A stretch of 64,000 bases of DNA from Endotrypanum monterogeii (Eukaryota > Euglenozoa > Kinetoplastea > Trypanosomatida > Trypanosomatidae). Shown here piece after piece: positions 40,015-49,460 of the stretch (position 1 is the stretch's first letter; the number at the start of each line of letters is the position of its first letter). The notes under the pieces are model-generated. The model was given only the letters and a program-made list of their open reading frames with translations. It did no database searches and was not told the origin of the DNA. The translations under genes and the position numbers were made by a program. The stretch spans positions 23,728 to 87,727 of the forward strand of contig CM007344.1 of the NCBI GenBank assembly GCA_000333855.2, in the 5' to 3' direction.

Positions 40015-43000
40015 ATGAACTGCCAGTGCGATCACCCCGCACGCTACCACATCAGCCGTGATGGCAAGCCGTGCTACACCTGCGCACTCGGGCGATGTCG
40101 CTTCTACGCACTGGCACCCGTGCAGTGCGACGGGTACATACGCGTCACGCTTGGTGCGCCGGGATTTCCTGCGACCGAATCCGGTGTTGTGCTACGCTTT
40201 GAAGCGTTGGCTCACCCGGTCAAAAAAGACGTTGACTGTTTCATGATTCGTGTCCAGGGGGAGCCATCGACGTGGGAAAGACTCCGTCTTGATGTGCTGC
40301 AGGATCCTCAATTTGAGGGCATGTGGTACACAACCGCGCGGGCTTTCCTGTACCCCATGTCGCAGTACACGCGAATACTCGCCGCCCTCAAGACGCGACC
40401 ACTGCCGCACACGTCCTTGGAAGAGATCCCAAACTTCTATTTACGGTGTGTCGAGCGGATGCGACAACTTCCACGGCAGTACGCAGAAGACGTAGCCTCT
40501 GGCCGCGCCAGCCTACCCGACACTGAAGACCACTTATACCGACTCCTGAAGCCGTTCCAGAGGGACAGTGTACGCTTCGTGCTGGAGCGTCACGGCCGCG
40601 CCATGATCGCAGATGACATGGGTCTGGGCAAGACCGTGCAAGCCATCGCGATCGCCCACCACTACCGAGCCGAGTGGCCAGTGCTTGTCGTGTGCCCCAT
40701 GTCGCTCATGGAAAACTGGGCGAAGGAGTTCAACAAGTTCTGCAGCATCCCTTTCGCTCGCATCGCTATCTTGCAAGGTGCCAAGGCAATAGCAACGAGT
40801 CTCCAAGAAGTCATTATCGTTTCGTATAGTTCCCTCAAGTGTGTGGAGAACGCTCACTTCAATGTTGTCATTCTCGACGAGTCGCACTACATCAAAGCCG
40901 GGGCAGCAAAGCGGGCGCAGCAGTCACTAAAACTTTGTCGCGAGAGCCGCCGCGCCATCCTTCTCTCAGGCACGCCAGCCATGTCACGACCCATTGAGCT
41001 CTACGCACAGTTGCAGGCCATCCAACCCAGCATACTGCCGAGTAAATCCCAGTTTGCCGCGCGATATTGTAACTCCTTCGTGAGTCGCTTCGGCATTGAC
41101 ATGACCGGTCACTCTCACTCAGACGAGCTGAACAGTCTGCTTCGAAGCTATCTTATCCGCCGCACAAAACGTGAGCTTGGTGACGAGTTGCCCTCCAAGT
41201 CTCGTCAGCTGCTTTACATTTACATAACGGATAAGGAAAAGAAGGCGTTCGAGAAGCAGATCATTGCTTTGCGCCACAGCCTTCACCCCACCTCCTCACT
41301 CGCTGCACGCTCGAGCGGCCCGCCGCCAGAGAGTGCCAGCAGCCTTGGGAGTGACTGGACAATGCGGACACCAAACGCATTCGAAATGAAATTGTCTACC
41401 GCGCGGGCGAAAATACCAGCAGTGCAAGATTACGTCAGCAGTATTGTGGAGCAACATCTTGACTCGGGTGAGAAGCTCATTTTATTTGCCCACCACCAGT
41501 GCATGATGGAGGCTCTCCGAAGCACTGTCGAGGCGGTGCGGCCGCGGCAGCCCATCGACTACATTTATATTTCAGGCGACACGCCACCAGCGCAGCGCGA
41601 GCCTGCGGCTGATCACTTTCGGACAGAAGCATCATGTACGGTTGCTATCCTTTCCATGCAGTCTAGCGGCACTGGTCACAACTTTACGTGTGCCTCCACG
41701 GTCGTCTTCACTGAATTGGACTGGAACCCCAGTACCCATCTTCAATGCGAGGACCGTGTGCACCGCATCGGCCAAGCACAGCCCTGCCACATCAAGTACC
41801 TGCTTGCTGAAGGAACGTCCGACAGCGTAATCTGGCCGCTTTTACAGGCGAAGCTGAGTGTGACGACGGCGATGTTCGAAACGCCGAGTGCGCCAGGGGC
41901 GGAGGTGCTTCTGCACCAGGGTGCAGACAAGCAAAACGTTGCCCGGCGCGACGTGGCGACCGTTGCACTCTCGACCACACCAACAACGTCGCAGCAAAGC
42001 ACGCTAGACCGATTCATATCGGCTCAGCCACCGTCCTCGTCGTCGCAAGAAGTATGCAGCAAGGAAGAAGTCGGCGATGACGCTGTGTCAGTGCAAGTAT
42101 CACCGTGTGCCAGTGCTAGCCCACAGCCATCCACCGGCCGCGCAACGCCTGTATCGCTGCCAAGAGACACGTTGCCGCTCTCCCTGACACCGACCAATGC
42201 CTCCCCACAGCAGCGCGTGGCTCCGAGTCCCATGAGCACCCCGATCTCCGCATCGCGAGGCAGCAGAGTCACAGCCGTATCGGCAACAGCGGTGACGACA
42301 CCAACGATGCTGTCGCTGGTAATTCCCTTCTCCGAGATGGGCGACGACCTCATAGGGGTCTCTGCGTCGCAACTGAGCATGTCGGGAGCATCACGTCGAC
42401 CTCGCCCCTCCGCCGACAGCGGCGCGAGCGCGGTGCATCCGCTACCGATACCGTCTTCGCTTTCTATACAACCTCCCGTGAACACATCCAACAGTGTCAA
42501 TGCTGTATCGGTACTCGACCTCATGCGCCGAGTGCCAAACACAAAGTTCGGTGAAACATTAGCTGTATTGGGACCCTCACGCTCGGCACGCGTCTCCACC
42601 GCGTCCCCTCTCGTCGACCTCACTGAGACAGCCCCAACGCAGTCCTCAGCAGTGCACGCAGCACCACTCAGGCCTTTGCCGCCCCCCTCACCGTCACGGC
42701 CACACACGCCTTCAATATCTATGCCTCTGAGGGTGACGAGTGCTTCCCCTATTGTTGGTGATGTCACCCAACCACGTCGCACAGTGTTCACTCTCTCGAA
42801 CGCCGGTACCACGGTCTCTACAAGCACAACAGCTGAGTCGACAGTGGCGGGTAACATTCCTGTTAACAACTGGTTCCCTTCTCCAACGCAGTCGTCAACC
42901 TCAGAAGCACAGAAAATCCCTGCTGTACACGTACCGTTGAGGCCCCACCTGCACCTCAAGCGACGGCGCATCGACGCCGAAGACAAAAACGCTAGCAGAA

Positions 43001-43296
43001 GCAGCGCACGCGTCGGAGATACACTCACGGATGTCGCATCAGCAAAGATGAGCGGTGCCGCAGGGACTGTATCTTCTACGGACGCGAACGGGCACTCAAC
43101 ACGGACCGATTCGTTCCCACCGCCCGTGCATACCCAGTTATTGATGACGCATCCTATCGTTGCAGCTATTTCAGCCTCGTCGGCGGCCTCCTGTGCGCCA
43201 TCGCCTGTCGCCTCTGCACCGAGACGGACGCTGTTCAAACTGGTGAGTAACGTCTCCGGCCCTTCACCCCTCTCCGCGGCCCCAAGGCCCCGATGA
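40015..43296 (+). CDS. SMARCAL1-type SNF2 helicase with GRF-like finger and PIP-like box
   Basis: A 1093-aa protein of the SNF2 family. The N terminus (residues 3-31) carries C-x-C...P-C-Y-x-C-A-L-G-R-C-R-F-Y, like a GRF zinc finger, which binds single-stranded nucleic acid. The helicase core begins at about 176 (LLKPFQRDSVRFVLE), with Walker A DDMGLGKT near 200-207, a DESH box at 288-291, SGTP near 318 and motif VI QCEDRVHRIGQ near 577-587. The core sequence is nearest to SMARCAL1/ZRANB3 annealing helicases, which remodel stalled replication forks. At 661-668, just after the core, lies QSTLDRFI, close to the PCNA-interacting consensus QxxLxxFF. The rest, about 420 residues, is Ser/Thr/Pro-rich and disordered, with a basic HLKRRRIDAED segment that could be a nuclear localisation signal. 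The ATG follows an upstream short frame in the leader. Confidence 0.88.
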   Translation: MNCQCDHPARYHISRDGKPCYTCALGRCRFYALAPVQCDGYIRVTLGAPGFPATESGVVLRFEALAHPVKKDVDCFMIRVQGEPSTWERLRLDVLQDPQFEGMWYTTARAFLYPMSQYTRILAALKTRPLPHTSLEEIPNFYLRCVERMRQLPRQYAEDVASGRASLPDTEDHLYRLLKPFQRDSVRFVLERHGRAMIADDMGLGKTVQAIAIAHHYRAEWPVLVVCPMSLMENWAKEFNKFCSIPFARIAILQGAKAIATSLQEVIIVSYSSLKCVENAHFNVVILDESHYIKAGAAKRAQQSLKLCRESRRAILLSGTPAMSRPIELYAQLQAIQPSILPSKSQFAARYCNSFVSRFGIDMTGHSHSDELNSLLRSYLIRRTKRELGDELPSKSRQLLYIYITDKEKKAFEKQIIALRHSLHPTSSLAARSSGPPPESASSLGSDWTMRTPNAFEMKLSTARAKIPAVQDYVSSIVEQHLDSGEKLILFAHHQCMMEALRSTVEAVRPRQPIDYIYISGDTPPAQREPAADHFRTEASCTVAILSMQSSGTGHNFTCASTVVFTELDWNPSTHLQCEDRVHRIGQAQPCHIKYLLAEGTSDSVIWPLLQAKLSVTTAMFETPSAPGAEVLLHQGADKQNVARRDVATVALSTTPTTSQQSTLDRFISAQPPSSSSQEVCSKEEVGDDAVSVQVSPCASASPQPSTGRATPVSLPRDTLPLSLTPTNASPQQRVAPSPMSTPISASRGSRVTAVSATAVTTPTMLSLVIPFSEMGDDLIGVSASQLSMSGASRRPRPSADSGASAVHPLPIPSSLSIQPPVNTSNSVNAVSVLDLMRRVPNTKFGETLAVLGPSRSARVSTASPLVDLTETAPTQSSAVHAAPLRPLPPPSPSRPHTPSISMPLRVTSASPIVGDVTQPRRTVFTLSNAGTTVSTSTTAESTVAGNIPVNNWFPSPTQSSTSEAQKIPAVHVPLRPHLHLKRRRIDAEDKNASRSSARVGDTLTDVASAKMSGAAGTVSSTDANGHSTRTDSFPPPVHTQLLMTHPIVAAISASSAASCAPSPVASAPRRTLFKLVSNVSGPSPLSAAPRPR

Positions 43297-43595
43297 GAGA
43301 CCGGTGACAACACCACAGGTTTTTGAATCATCTCGTGCATGCGGAGAAGACGGTAAACGGTGTGTCTAGGGAGGGGGGAGGGTGTTCTTTGATCGGCAGC
43401 GTGGGTGCGAGGAACGGAGTAGGCATGGGCTGGGCTGCCCATGCCTCACCACTTGTGTGCACAACGAGCTGAACGTTGCGTTTTGATCTATTCACGAGTG
43501 TCTCACCTACGTGTCATGTTTTCTTGCCCTTTTTCTCTCCATCACGAAATGGCCCGTCGCCGCTGCCACCACATGCTATATATATATATATACAC

Positions 43596-43628
<33 letters not shown>

Positions 43629-43994
43629 CATGTGTATATATAGTTTTGTCGTGTATGCAAACGAAAAAAATATATATTTATAAAATAAAAAAAAAATGGA
43701 GCGAAGTGATCGGAAGCGACTACGACGATCACGGAAAAGACCCTGCACCACATGAAAAAACAAAACGGAGAGGAATCTGTGTGTGTCACACTTACGGAAA
43801 CCCTGACGGCGTTGCTGGAGAATGTGTGGCTGCGTTGCAGAAGCTTCCCATCCTTGCCCTTTCGCTAAACACCTCAATTCCCGCCTCCTTCCGAGATTAA
43901 CCTCAACTTCATATATTCTGCGTGCTCTCTAGTCGCTTCACACACACACACACGTACCTACACACGCGCAGAGCGAGAGGGAGAGAGACGCAAG
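43297..43994. other. Intergenic spacer with imperfect TA array
   Basis: A 0.7-kb spacer. An imperfect TA/CATA array lies at about 43576-43643, followed by A-rich sequence to 43697. A pyrimidine-rich stretch from about 43877 ends with AG at 43931-43932, a plausible acceptor for the ubiquitin hydrolase gene. No gene was seen. Confidence 0.6.
43877..43932 (+). promoter_or_regulatory. Candidate trans-splice acceptor for the USP gene
   Basis: C/T-rich sequence ending GCTCTCTAG, with AG at 43931-43932, 62 bases before the ATG at 43995. It was predicted by eye. Confidence 0.4.
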
Positions 43995-46403
43995 ATGGAC
44001 GTCGCTCTTGATCGCTCGCTCGGGTTCGTGGGCAAAGAAATCCTCTTCCGTAAGATCGAGTTTGAGCGATACCGGAAGCCGCATGTGGTCGAGTATCCCC
44101 GTAGTGCCATCGTCCTGAACCCACAGCATACACGACAACTCCGCGATGCAATGACCACGCAGCGGCAGAGCGGCGAGCACGACGACAGCGATGCGGATGA
44201 CGGCGATAGAACTGAGGCGGTCTGCGGACGCTCGGGCAGCGACGGGGACGACGACGACGATGACGACGACCCGCGGCGCATCGATAAAGCGACACAGCTA
44301 TGTTCAGATGCCCAGTTTCGCAACAGTCTACAACCCCGCTGGCAACACATCGCACCTGTTGGGCTGGGTCTCATGAACCTGGGCAACACGTGCTTTGCGA
44401 ACAGCGTGCTGCAAGCATTTGCACACACCCCGGCGCTGGCACAGTACTTCATGAACACGTTCCGCTCAGCAGACAGCCAGCTTGGGTCCCCCTTTGACTT
44501 CTCCTTCGCCCTCGCCGAAACGTTTCGCGGGATGCGCCGGGCCCAACAAGGCGGCGGCGGTGGTGCGTATCGACCTGCACAAATCATGAGTAACCTCCGT
44601 CTTTTATCAAAGCATTTCTCCATTGGCCGACAAAGCGATGCACACGAGTTTGCCGTGCAGCTTCTCTTTGCGTGTCAGAAGTCCCTGCTGCACCGCCTCG
44701 TTGGCTCAAGAAAAATACAGCCACGGGTGGCGCACACTACTGCCCTCTACCGCATCTGCGGCGGCTACCTTCTCTCGCAGGTGACCTGGTCACGCCAGGA
44801 AGAGATCCAGCAGCTCCTGCGCGCTGGCAAGCAACAGGAAGCGATGGATCTAAAGATGGAGGCAAAACAAGCGGCGGGGAAGCAAGCGCGGCGCGCCTCT
44901 CAGCACGGGCTTGATGCGCACACGCTCTGTTCCAACACATACGACCCCTTCACCATTCTATCGGTGGAATTGGTCGGCAACACGCTCTATCACTGTTTTG
45001 ACAAATTTTGTGCCCTGGAGGAACTCGATGGCCGCTCATATTTGTCCCCTCGCGATGTCGGTGTGCGCGCAAAGAAAAAGTTCAGCATCCACATCCCACC
45101 TCCAGTGGTCATTGTTCACCTGAAGCGCTTCGGACCTACAGGCAAGAAAATAAACAAGCACGTGCAGTTCCCACTGGAGCTAGACATTACACGGTACTGC
45201 ACCCCACTACCTTCGTCGTCCCCACCGCTAGATCACACGAGTTCGCTAAACGGTGCAAACTCGGCGTCAGCAAAGAGGCCCGATTGCCAGTACGAGCTCA
45301 ACGCCGTATGTATTCACGAGGGACACTCCATCGACTATGGTCACTACTACACCGTGGCCAAATCCTCCAATGGCATGTGGTATGAGTTCAACGACAGTCA
45401 CGTCAGCCGCTTGTCAGAAGATAGGCTGCAGCGAACACAGGTATACATGCTTTTCTACAGCCGAAAACCCACCCCCGCGGCCGGGAAGTCGTCGTCTCAT
45501 CAGAAGCCCAACACCAACGGCACTGTGCGCGGTGTTGCGACCCCCTCCGCTTTAGAGATCGGATTGGGGACACCAGGAAAAGAAGACGGATGTCTTGGAC
45601 GAGAGGTGAGTGAATCCGAGCTGCAGAAACTGCTGGAGAAGCGCCGTGCTGAAGAACGGCAGACGAACGACTTAGGCAGAGGTCCGTCATCCTCCTCGAA
45701 TGGATTGCAGTCGCAACATCGGGCGGACGCCGCTGCCAACGGCACTGCAACGAGCAATGGCGCCAAGACCGCCTTGCCGTCCTCGGGTAAGTCTATTCGG
45801 GTGCAGGCGTTTAAGAGGGTGCGAGAAGACCTGCTGAAAAATTCAGATAGTGACGACGAACACGAAAATCGCGATGGCGCCTATGCACGCCGAATGCGGA
45901 CACAGTTCAATGGGCGGGGAGAGCAGAGCAGTGACGGTGAGGCAAACACGGTGTCTCCATCGTTGCAGGAAGGCGAAATGGATGATGACGCCTTGGCAGA
46001 TGGGAAATCCCGCCCCAACCCCACCAAAGGATCTCCTTACGGCGGTCTCATCAAGTCGATGAAGCGGGTGTTGAAGAGCAACACGGAGGATGGTGCGCCT
46101 GACGACGCGACCGCCGTACAGCAGCGGCGACAGACCCCCAACTCTCGAATCGGTCGACACGCAGTGCAAGTACTGCACACACGGAAGGCCCTCAACACTC
46201 CAGAAACGGTGCGACGGCCAGCATCGGCAACGAAGTTTCAGCAGCGAATTCGTGATCCCATGTGGGAGATGGAGATGGACCGCGGCAAGCTGAAGAAGGT
46301 AAAGTCAAAGGAAAAGGCGCCCGATCCGTTTGAAGGTGTGAACCCTTTTCAGGAGGTGTCGGAAGGAAAGTTCGATATACGTGGACGGCCGCGTCGCGAC
46401 TAG
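43995..46403 (+). CDS. Ubiquitin-specific protease (peptidase family C19)
   Basis: An 802-aa deubiquitinase. The N-terminal 110 residues are acidic, with an Asp run encoded by GAC/GAT codons near 44247-44270. The Cys box GLMNLGNTCFANSVLQ places the nucleophile at Cys133. The His box YGHYYTVAK gives His450, and WYEFNDSHV gives the third residue at Asn466/Asp467. All catalytic residues are present, so it should cleave ubiquitin conjugates. The sequence is nearest to the USP36/USP42/yeast Ubp10-like branch by eye. The region between GGYLLSQVTW and TYDPF is enlarged by a charged insert of about 55 residues, and the usual two CxxC pairs of the USP zinc ribbon are not there. The C-terminal 320 residues are disordered and charged. 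The ATG follows directly after a short leader. Confidence 0.93.
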   Translation: MDVALDRSLGFVGKEILFRKIEFERYRKPHVVEYPRSAIVLNPQHTRQLRDAMTTQRQSGEHDDSDADDGDRTEAVCGRSGSDGDDDDDDDDPRRIDKATQLCSDAQFRNSLQPRWQHIAPVGLGLMNLGNTCFANSVLQAFAHTPALAQYFMNTFRSADSQLGSPFDFSFALAETFRGMRRAQQGGGGGAYRPAQIMSNLRLLSKHFSIGRQSDAHEFAVQLLFACQKSLLHRLVGSRKIQPRVAHTTALYRICGGYLLSQVTWSRQEEIQQLLRAGKQQEAMDLKMEAKQAAGKQARRASQHGLDAHTLCSNTYDPFTILSVELVGNTLYHCFDKFCALEELDGRSYLSPRDVGVRAKKKFSIHIPPPVVIVHLKRFGPTGKKINKHVQFPLELDITRYCTPLPSSSPPLDHTSSLNGANSASAKRPDCQYELNAVCIHEGHSIDYGHYYTVAKSSNGMWYEFNDSHVSRLSEDRLQRTQVYMLFYSRKPTPAAGKSSSHQKPNTNGTVRGVATPSALEIGLGTPGKEDGCLGREVSESELQKLLEKRRAEERQTNDLGRGPSSSSNGLQSQHRADAAANGTATSNGAKTALPSSGKSIRVQAFKRVREDLLKNSDSDDEHENRDGAYARRMRTQFNGRGEQSSDGEANTVSPSLQEGEMDDDALADGKSRPNPTKGSPYGGLIKSMKRVLKSNTEDGAPDDATAVQQRRQTPNSRIGRHAVQVLHTRKALNTPETVRRPASATKFQQRIRDPMWEMEMDRGKLKKVKSKEKAPDPFEGVNPFQEVSEGKFDIRGRPRRD

Positions 46404-47378
46404 CTTGTCGGTCTGGTGGTGGTCGCCTCGCAGTGTCTCCGTGTCTGTTCGTAAATCCACCACTGCCGCCACCACGTGGAAATGCTCGTCTGGCGCGCCG
46501 TGCGTATTTTTTTTTTTCCTGTAATCAAAAAGAAAAAAAAAGGGAGGCGAGTGTATCTCACCTTCATCGTTTAATTTTGTACGAGCCATTGTCTCGTCTG
46601 TAAGAAGCAGTTAAAAATCCTCGGCGGCAGCAAAAAAAAAAAAAATTGAAAGCCCCTCCCCCCTCCCCATATCACACACAGACACGCATGCATGCATGCA
46701 TACATACATTCCATCCCTTTCCCTTCCCTCCCTTCCGCCCCCTTGTGGTGGAGAAATCATACACCGTATGTCTAAGGAAGCCTCACAGTGCTGATGGTAA
46801 CTGAGTGGGTAGCACCGCACCCTACTTCCCCCCCCTCCCTCCCTCCCTCCCTCTGTGTGGGCGAGGGGGGGTGTAAGGCTATTTCTAGTACTCGGTGTCT
46901 GTAGAAGCATGTTGGTGAATGAGCATTGGGTACATGTGTGGATCGCTGGACACAAACCGCAAGCGTGCACATCAAACCACTGACATTACTCTTACCAGAA
47001 ATGGGAACAAAAGAGGGAAGTGTGCAGAAAAAAAAAAAAAAGTATATATATATGTAATCCCCCACGGTAAGCTAGAGCAACGTCGCGGTTAGCGGCGCAG
47101 GCATTAGCCGTGACTCAAAACACTGGTCTATGAAGCAGGTTTTGACCCCTCTAGTGATAAACGCAGAAAGTCGCCTGTTGGATGTCGCCTTTGCAGCACA
47201 CCACGCCTCTTGTTTCAGTTTTATTGATACTCCTCCGTCTATATATATATATATCAACATACACTCACTCCCCCCCCCACACACGTTCATTAGGATCCGC
47301 GCACACCACCCTACTCACGCTACCGTCTCGATTCCTGTGCACTACTTCTTTTTCCCCCTCACATAATAATTCTTCAAC
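46404..47378. other. Intergenic spacer, 1 kb
   Basis: The spacer contains T and A runs at 46507-46516, 46532 and 46633, a GCAT tetranucleotide array at about 46684-46708, CCCT repeats at 46829-46852, an A run at 47028-47041 and short TA arrays at 47042-47053 and 47240-47253. No gene was seen. Confidence 0.6.
47258..47293 (+). promoter_or_regulatory. Candidate trans-splice acceptor for ATP synthase subunit c
   Basis: A C-rich tract (ACTCACTCCCCCCCCC) and then CGTTCATTAG, with AG at 47292-47293, 86 bases before the ATG. It was predicted by eye. Confidence 0.4.
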
Positions 47379-47699
47379 ATGATGCGCCGTGCCATTGCTC
47401 AGCCCGTCGTTCGCCGTGCGGCTGCTGTGTCCAGCGCGCTCGTGGCGGCTCCTCGCCAAGCCTCCACGGTGGCCATCTCCGTGCAGGGCCTGCACTACGT
47501 TGGCACTGGTCTCGCCGCCATCGCCCTCGCTGGTGTCGGCATGGGTATCGGTACCATCTTCGGCGCCCTGCTTATCGCCTGCGCCCGCCAGCCCAACCTG
47601 ACCAAGATGCTCTTCAACTACGCCATTCTCGGCTTCGCTCTGACGGAGGCCATCGGCCTGTTTGCCCTGATGCTCGCCTTCCTCATGCTCTTCTCGTAG
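47379..47699 (+). CDS. Mitochondrial ATP synthase F0 subunit c (subunit 9)
   Basis: A 106-aa precursor of the proteolipid that forms the rotating ring of the mitochondrial ATP synthase. Residues 1 to about 30 are a typical mitochondrial presequence: Arg/Ala/Ser-rich with no acidic residue. The mature part is two transmembrane helices. The first is Gly/Ala-rich ([24 protein letters not shown]), the loop is ARQP at 69-72, and the second carries the proton-binding Glu at residue 90 (ALTEAIGLF). Length and motifs are exactly those of the family. In trypanosomes several nuclear copies differ only in the presequence. Only one copy lies in this window. Confidence 0.97.
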   Translation: MMRRAIAQPVVRRAAAVSSALVAAPRQASTVAISVQGLHYVGTGLAAIALAGVGMGIGTIFGALLIACARQPNLTKMLFNYAILGFALTEAIGLFALMLAFLMLFS

Positions 47700-48945
47700 G
47701 TTTTTTCTGTGTCTGTGGTATGTGTAGGATTGGCTTGCAGTCTTCATCGGTGATGTAAGCTCGGTGGTGTTCGTCCTGAGGAAGTAGAAAAGAATTTTCT
47801 TCAAAGAAGCTGCAAAACGGAGGTGTATTATATGCACCAGAGAAAGTGAATGTATGCGGGCATGTGTGGGTGGGTGCCCGCACGCACACACTCCAGGAAG
47901 TCTCTTCTTTATTTTGTTTTCGTATTTTTTGGAGTCGTAGAACAAATATACACACGCACATATATATATATATATATTGCCGCTCTGGAAGGGGATACCC
48001 ACAGGCGGTCAAGTATAGCAAGCAGGCAGGATTTGCGTATGTGTGTGTGGGGGGGGGGGGAATTGTGCTCCGCTGTCGTTGCGTGTGCGTGTGTTGGGAG
48101 GGGGGGACCTTTTTCCCGTGTCCTCGACTGTATTGTCTTACCCCCTCCCTCAATTTCTTTTTTTTTCGCTAGTTTAACGGCCTGTACGGCTTGGATTTAC
48201 CTTCGACTCTCTATATCGCTCACTTCTCGCTCACTCCGCCCCCTCCCTCATCTTCCCTGGTAGGCGCCTTGGTGAGAGTATGGCAGTAATACAGCGTCGT
48301 ATATGATGGGAAGGGTGGTCTGGCGGCGCGGGAGCGGTGTGCGTGAGAGTATAAAACTCATCGATTTGTAATCATACTGTCGACACAATCATTGCCCCTA
48401 ACCCTACTCAGCGAATTAAAAAAAAAAAGAGGTGACAGACGGTGGGGGACGAGCTCGCCGGAATGCCCCACCTAGCCCGAGTAGGCGAGAGGCATGCTGC
48501 TACGACGAAGGGCGTCTCCCAGCCACTCCCTTACACACAAACAAACTGTAACTAAATGCAATCCCATGGAGCCTCGAAACGGGACGAGGCTCTAACTGGA
48601 AAACAGTGTCCTCTCCGCATGTACCTGCCGGCGCGCATTAGCCGCACGATAAGGGTGGTGACTGAACAGATGAATGTGCAAACCATTTTCATTTCCCTTC
48701 TCCCTCGCCCTGTCGCTTCAACGCCATCGCCTTGCTGGCCACAACTACCCCTCCTGCCCCTCCTGGATGCTGCAGGGTAGAGCACATAAAGCCTCAAGTG
48801 GAAGTGGTCATTTTTTTTTTCTGTGTTCTCGTGGTTGAAGAGGCAGCACTACCTTTAATTCTTCACACCGTCAACGAAGGATTCTGTGTGCCATCTCCTC
48901 ACCTCTCTGCACACACACAGAATATATATATATATATATATATAG

Positions 48946-49014
48946 ATATATAACACGCAGTACGGCGAGTGCGCCCCTTAGTGGTGGTGGTTCGGCTCGA
49001 CGCCTATTTCATCT
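48946..49014. repeat. 69-bp direct repeat, copy 1 (gap-flanking)
   Basis: Identical to 49219-49287 at an offset of 273 bases. It begins in the TA array, continues through AACACGCAGTACGGCGAGTG and ends at TTTCATCT. After it the two copies diverge. Confidence 0.95.
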
Positions 49015-49182
49015 ACTTAGTTCGTACTAGTGTTATTTTTTGGTTTTTTTTTAGAGTTTGTTACGTACGTAGTACTTACCTCTACACACAACACTACCGT
49101 ACTCCGACCNNNNNNNNNNNNNNNNNNNNNNNNNNNNNNNNNNNNNNNNNNNNNNNNNNNNNNNNNNNNNNNNNNNNNNNNN

Positions 49183-49218
<36 letters not shown>

Positions 49219-49226
<8 letters not shown>

Positions 49227-49287
49227 CACGCAGTACGGCGAGTGCGCCCCTTAGTGGTGGTGGTTCGGCTCGACGCCTATTTCATCT
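49219..49287. repeat. 69-bp direct repeat, copy 2 (gap-flanking)
   Basis: Second copy of the block at 48946-49014. It lies directly after the TA array on the right side of the 73-base N run. Confidence 0.95.
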
Positions 49288-49357
49288 CTAGTTGTCTATG
49301 TATGTTTTTTTTTTTGAGTTGTTGACTGATACTCACACACACACACACTGCCCACGT

Positions 49358-49417
49358 CTTTGCTGTCTTGATCTCCTCACTTCCTCTATCCCCACAAATA
49401 TATATATATATATAAAG
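49358..49417 (+). promoter_or_regulatory. Candidate trans-splice acceptor for the kinesin gene
   Basis: The pyrimidine tract CTTGATCTCCTCACTTCCTC and a short TA array precede the first AG at 49416-49417, 44 bases before the ATG. It was predicted by eye. Confidence 0.4.
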
Positions 49418-49460
49418 GAAACCCGACCTTTCTGACAACCGCCTCTTTCCGGCCGATATC

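Larger units (their letters stand above)
47700..49460. other. Spacer with TA arrays, assembly gap and duplicated 69-bp block
   Basis: A 1.76-kb spacer. It has TA arrays at 47960-47977, 48922-48944 and 49183-49224, G runs at 48049-48060, an A run at 48418-48429 and an N gap at 49110-49182. The block at 48946-49014 reappears unchanged at 49219-49287, one copy each side of the gap. The stretch 48540-48780 is more mixed in composition but has no convincing frame. Confidence 0.6.

Noticed and set aside
42024..43442. 472-codon open frame on the - strand
   Set aside because: It is antisense to the Ser/Thr-rich tail of the SNF2 helicase. High GC and codon bias leave the opposite strand open; no domain is visible in it.
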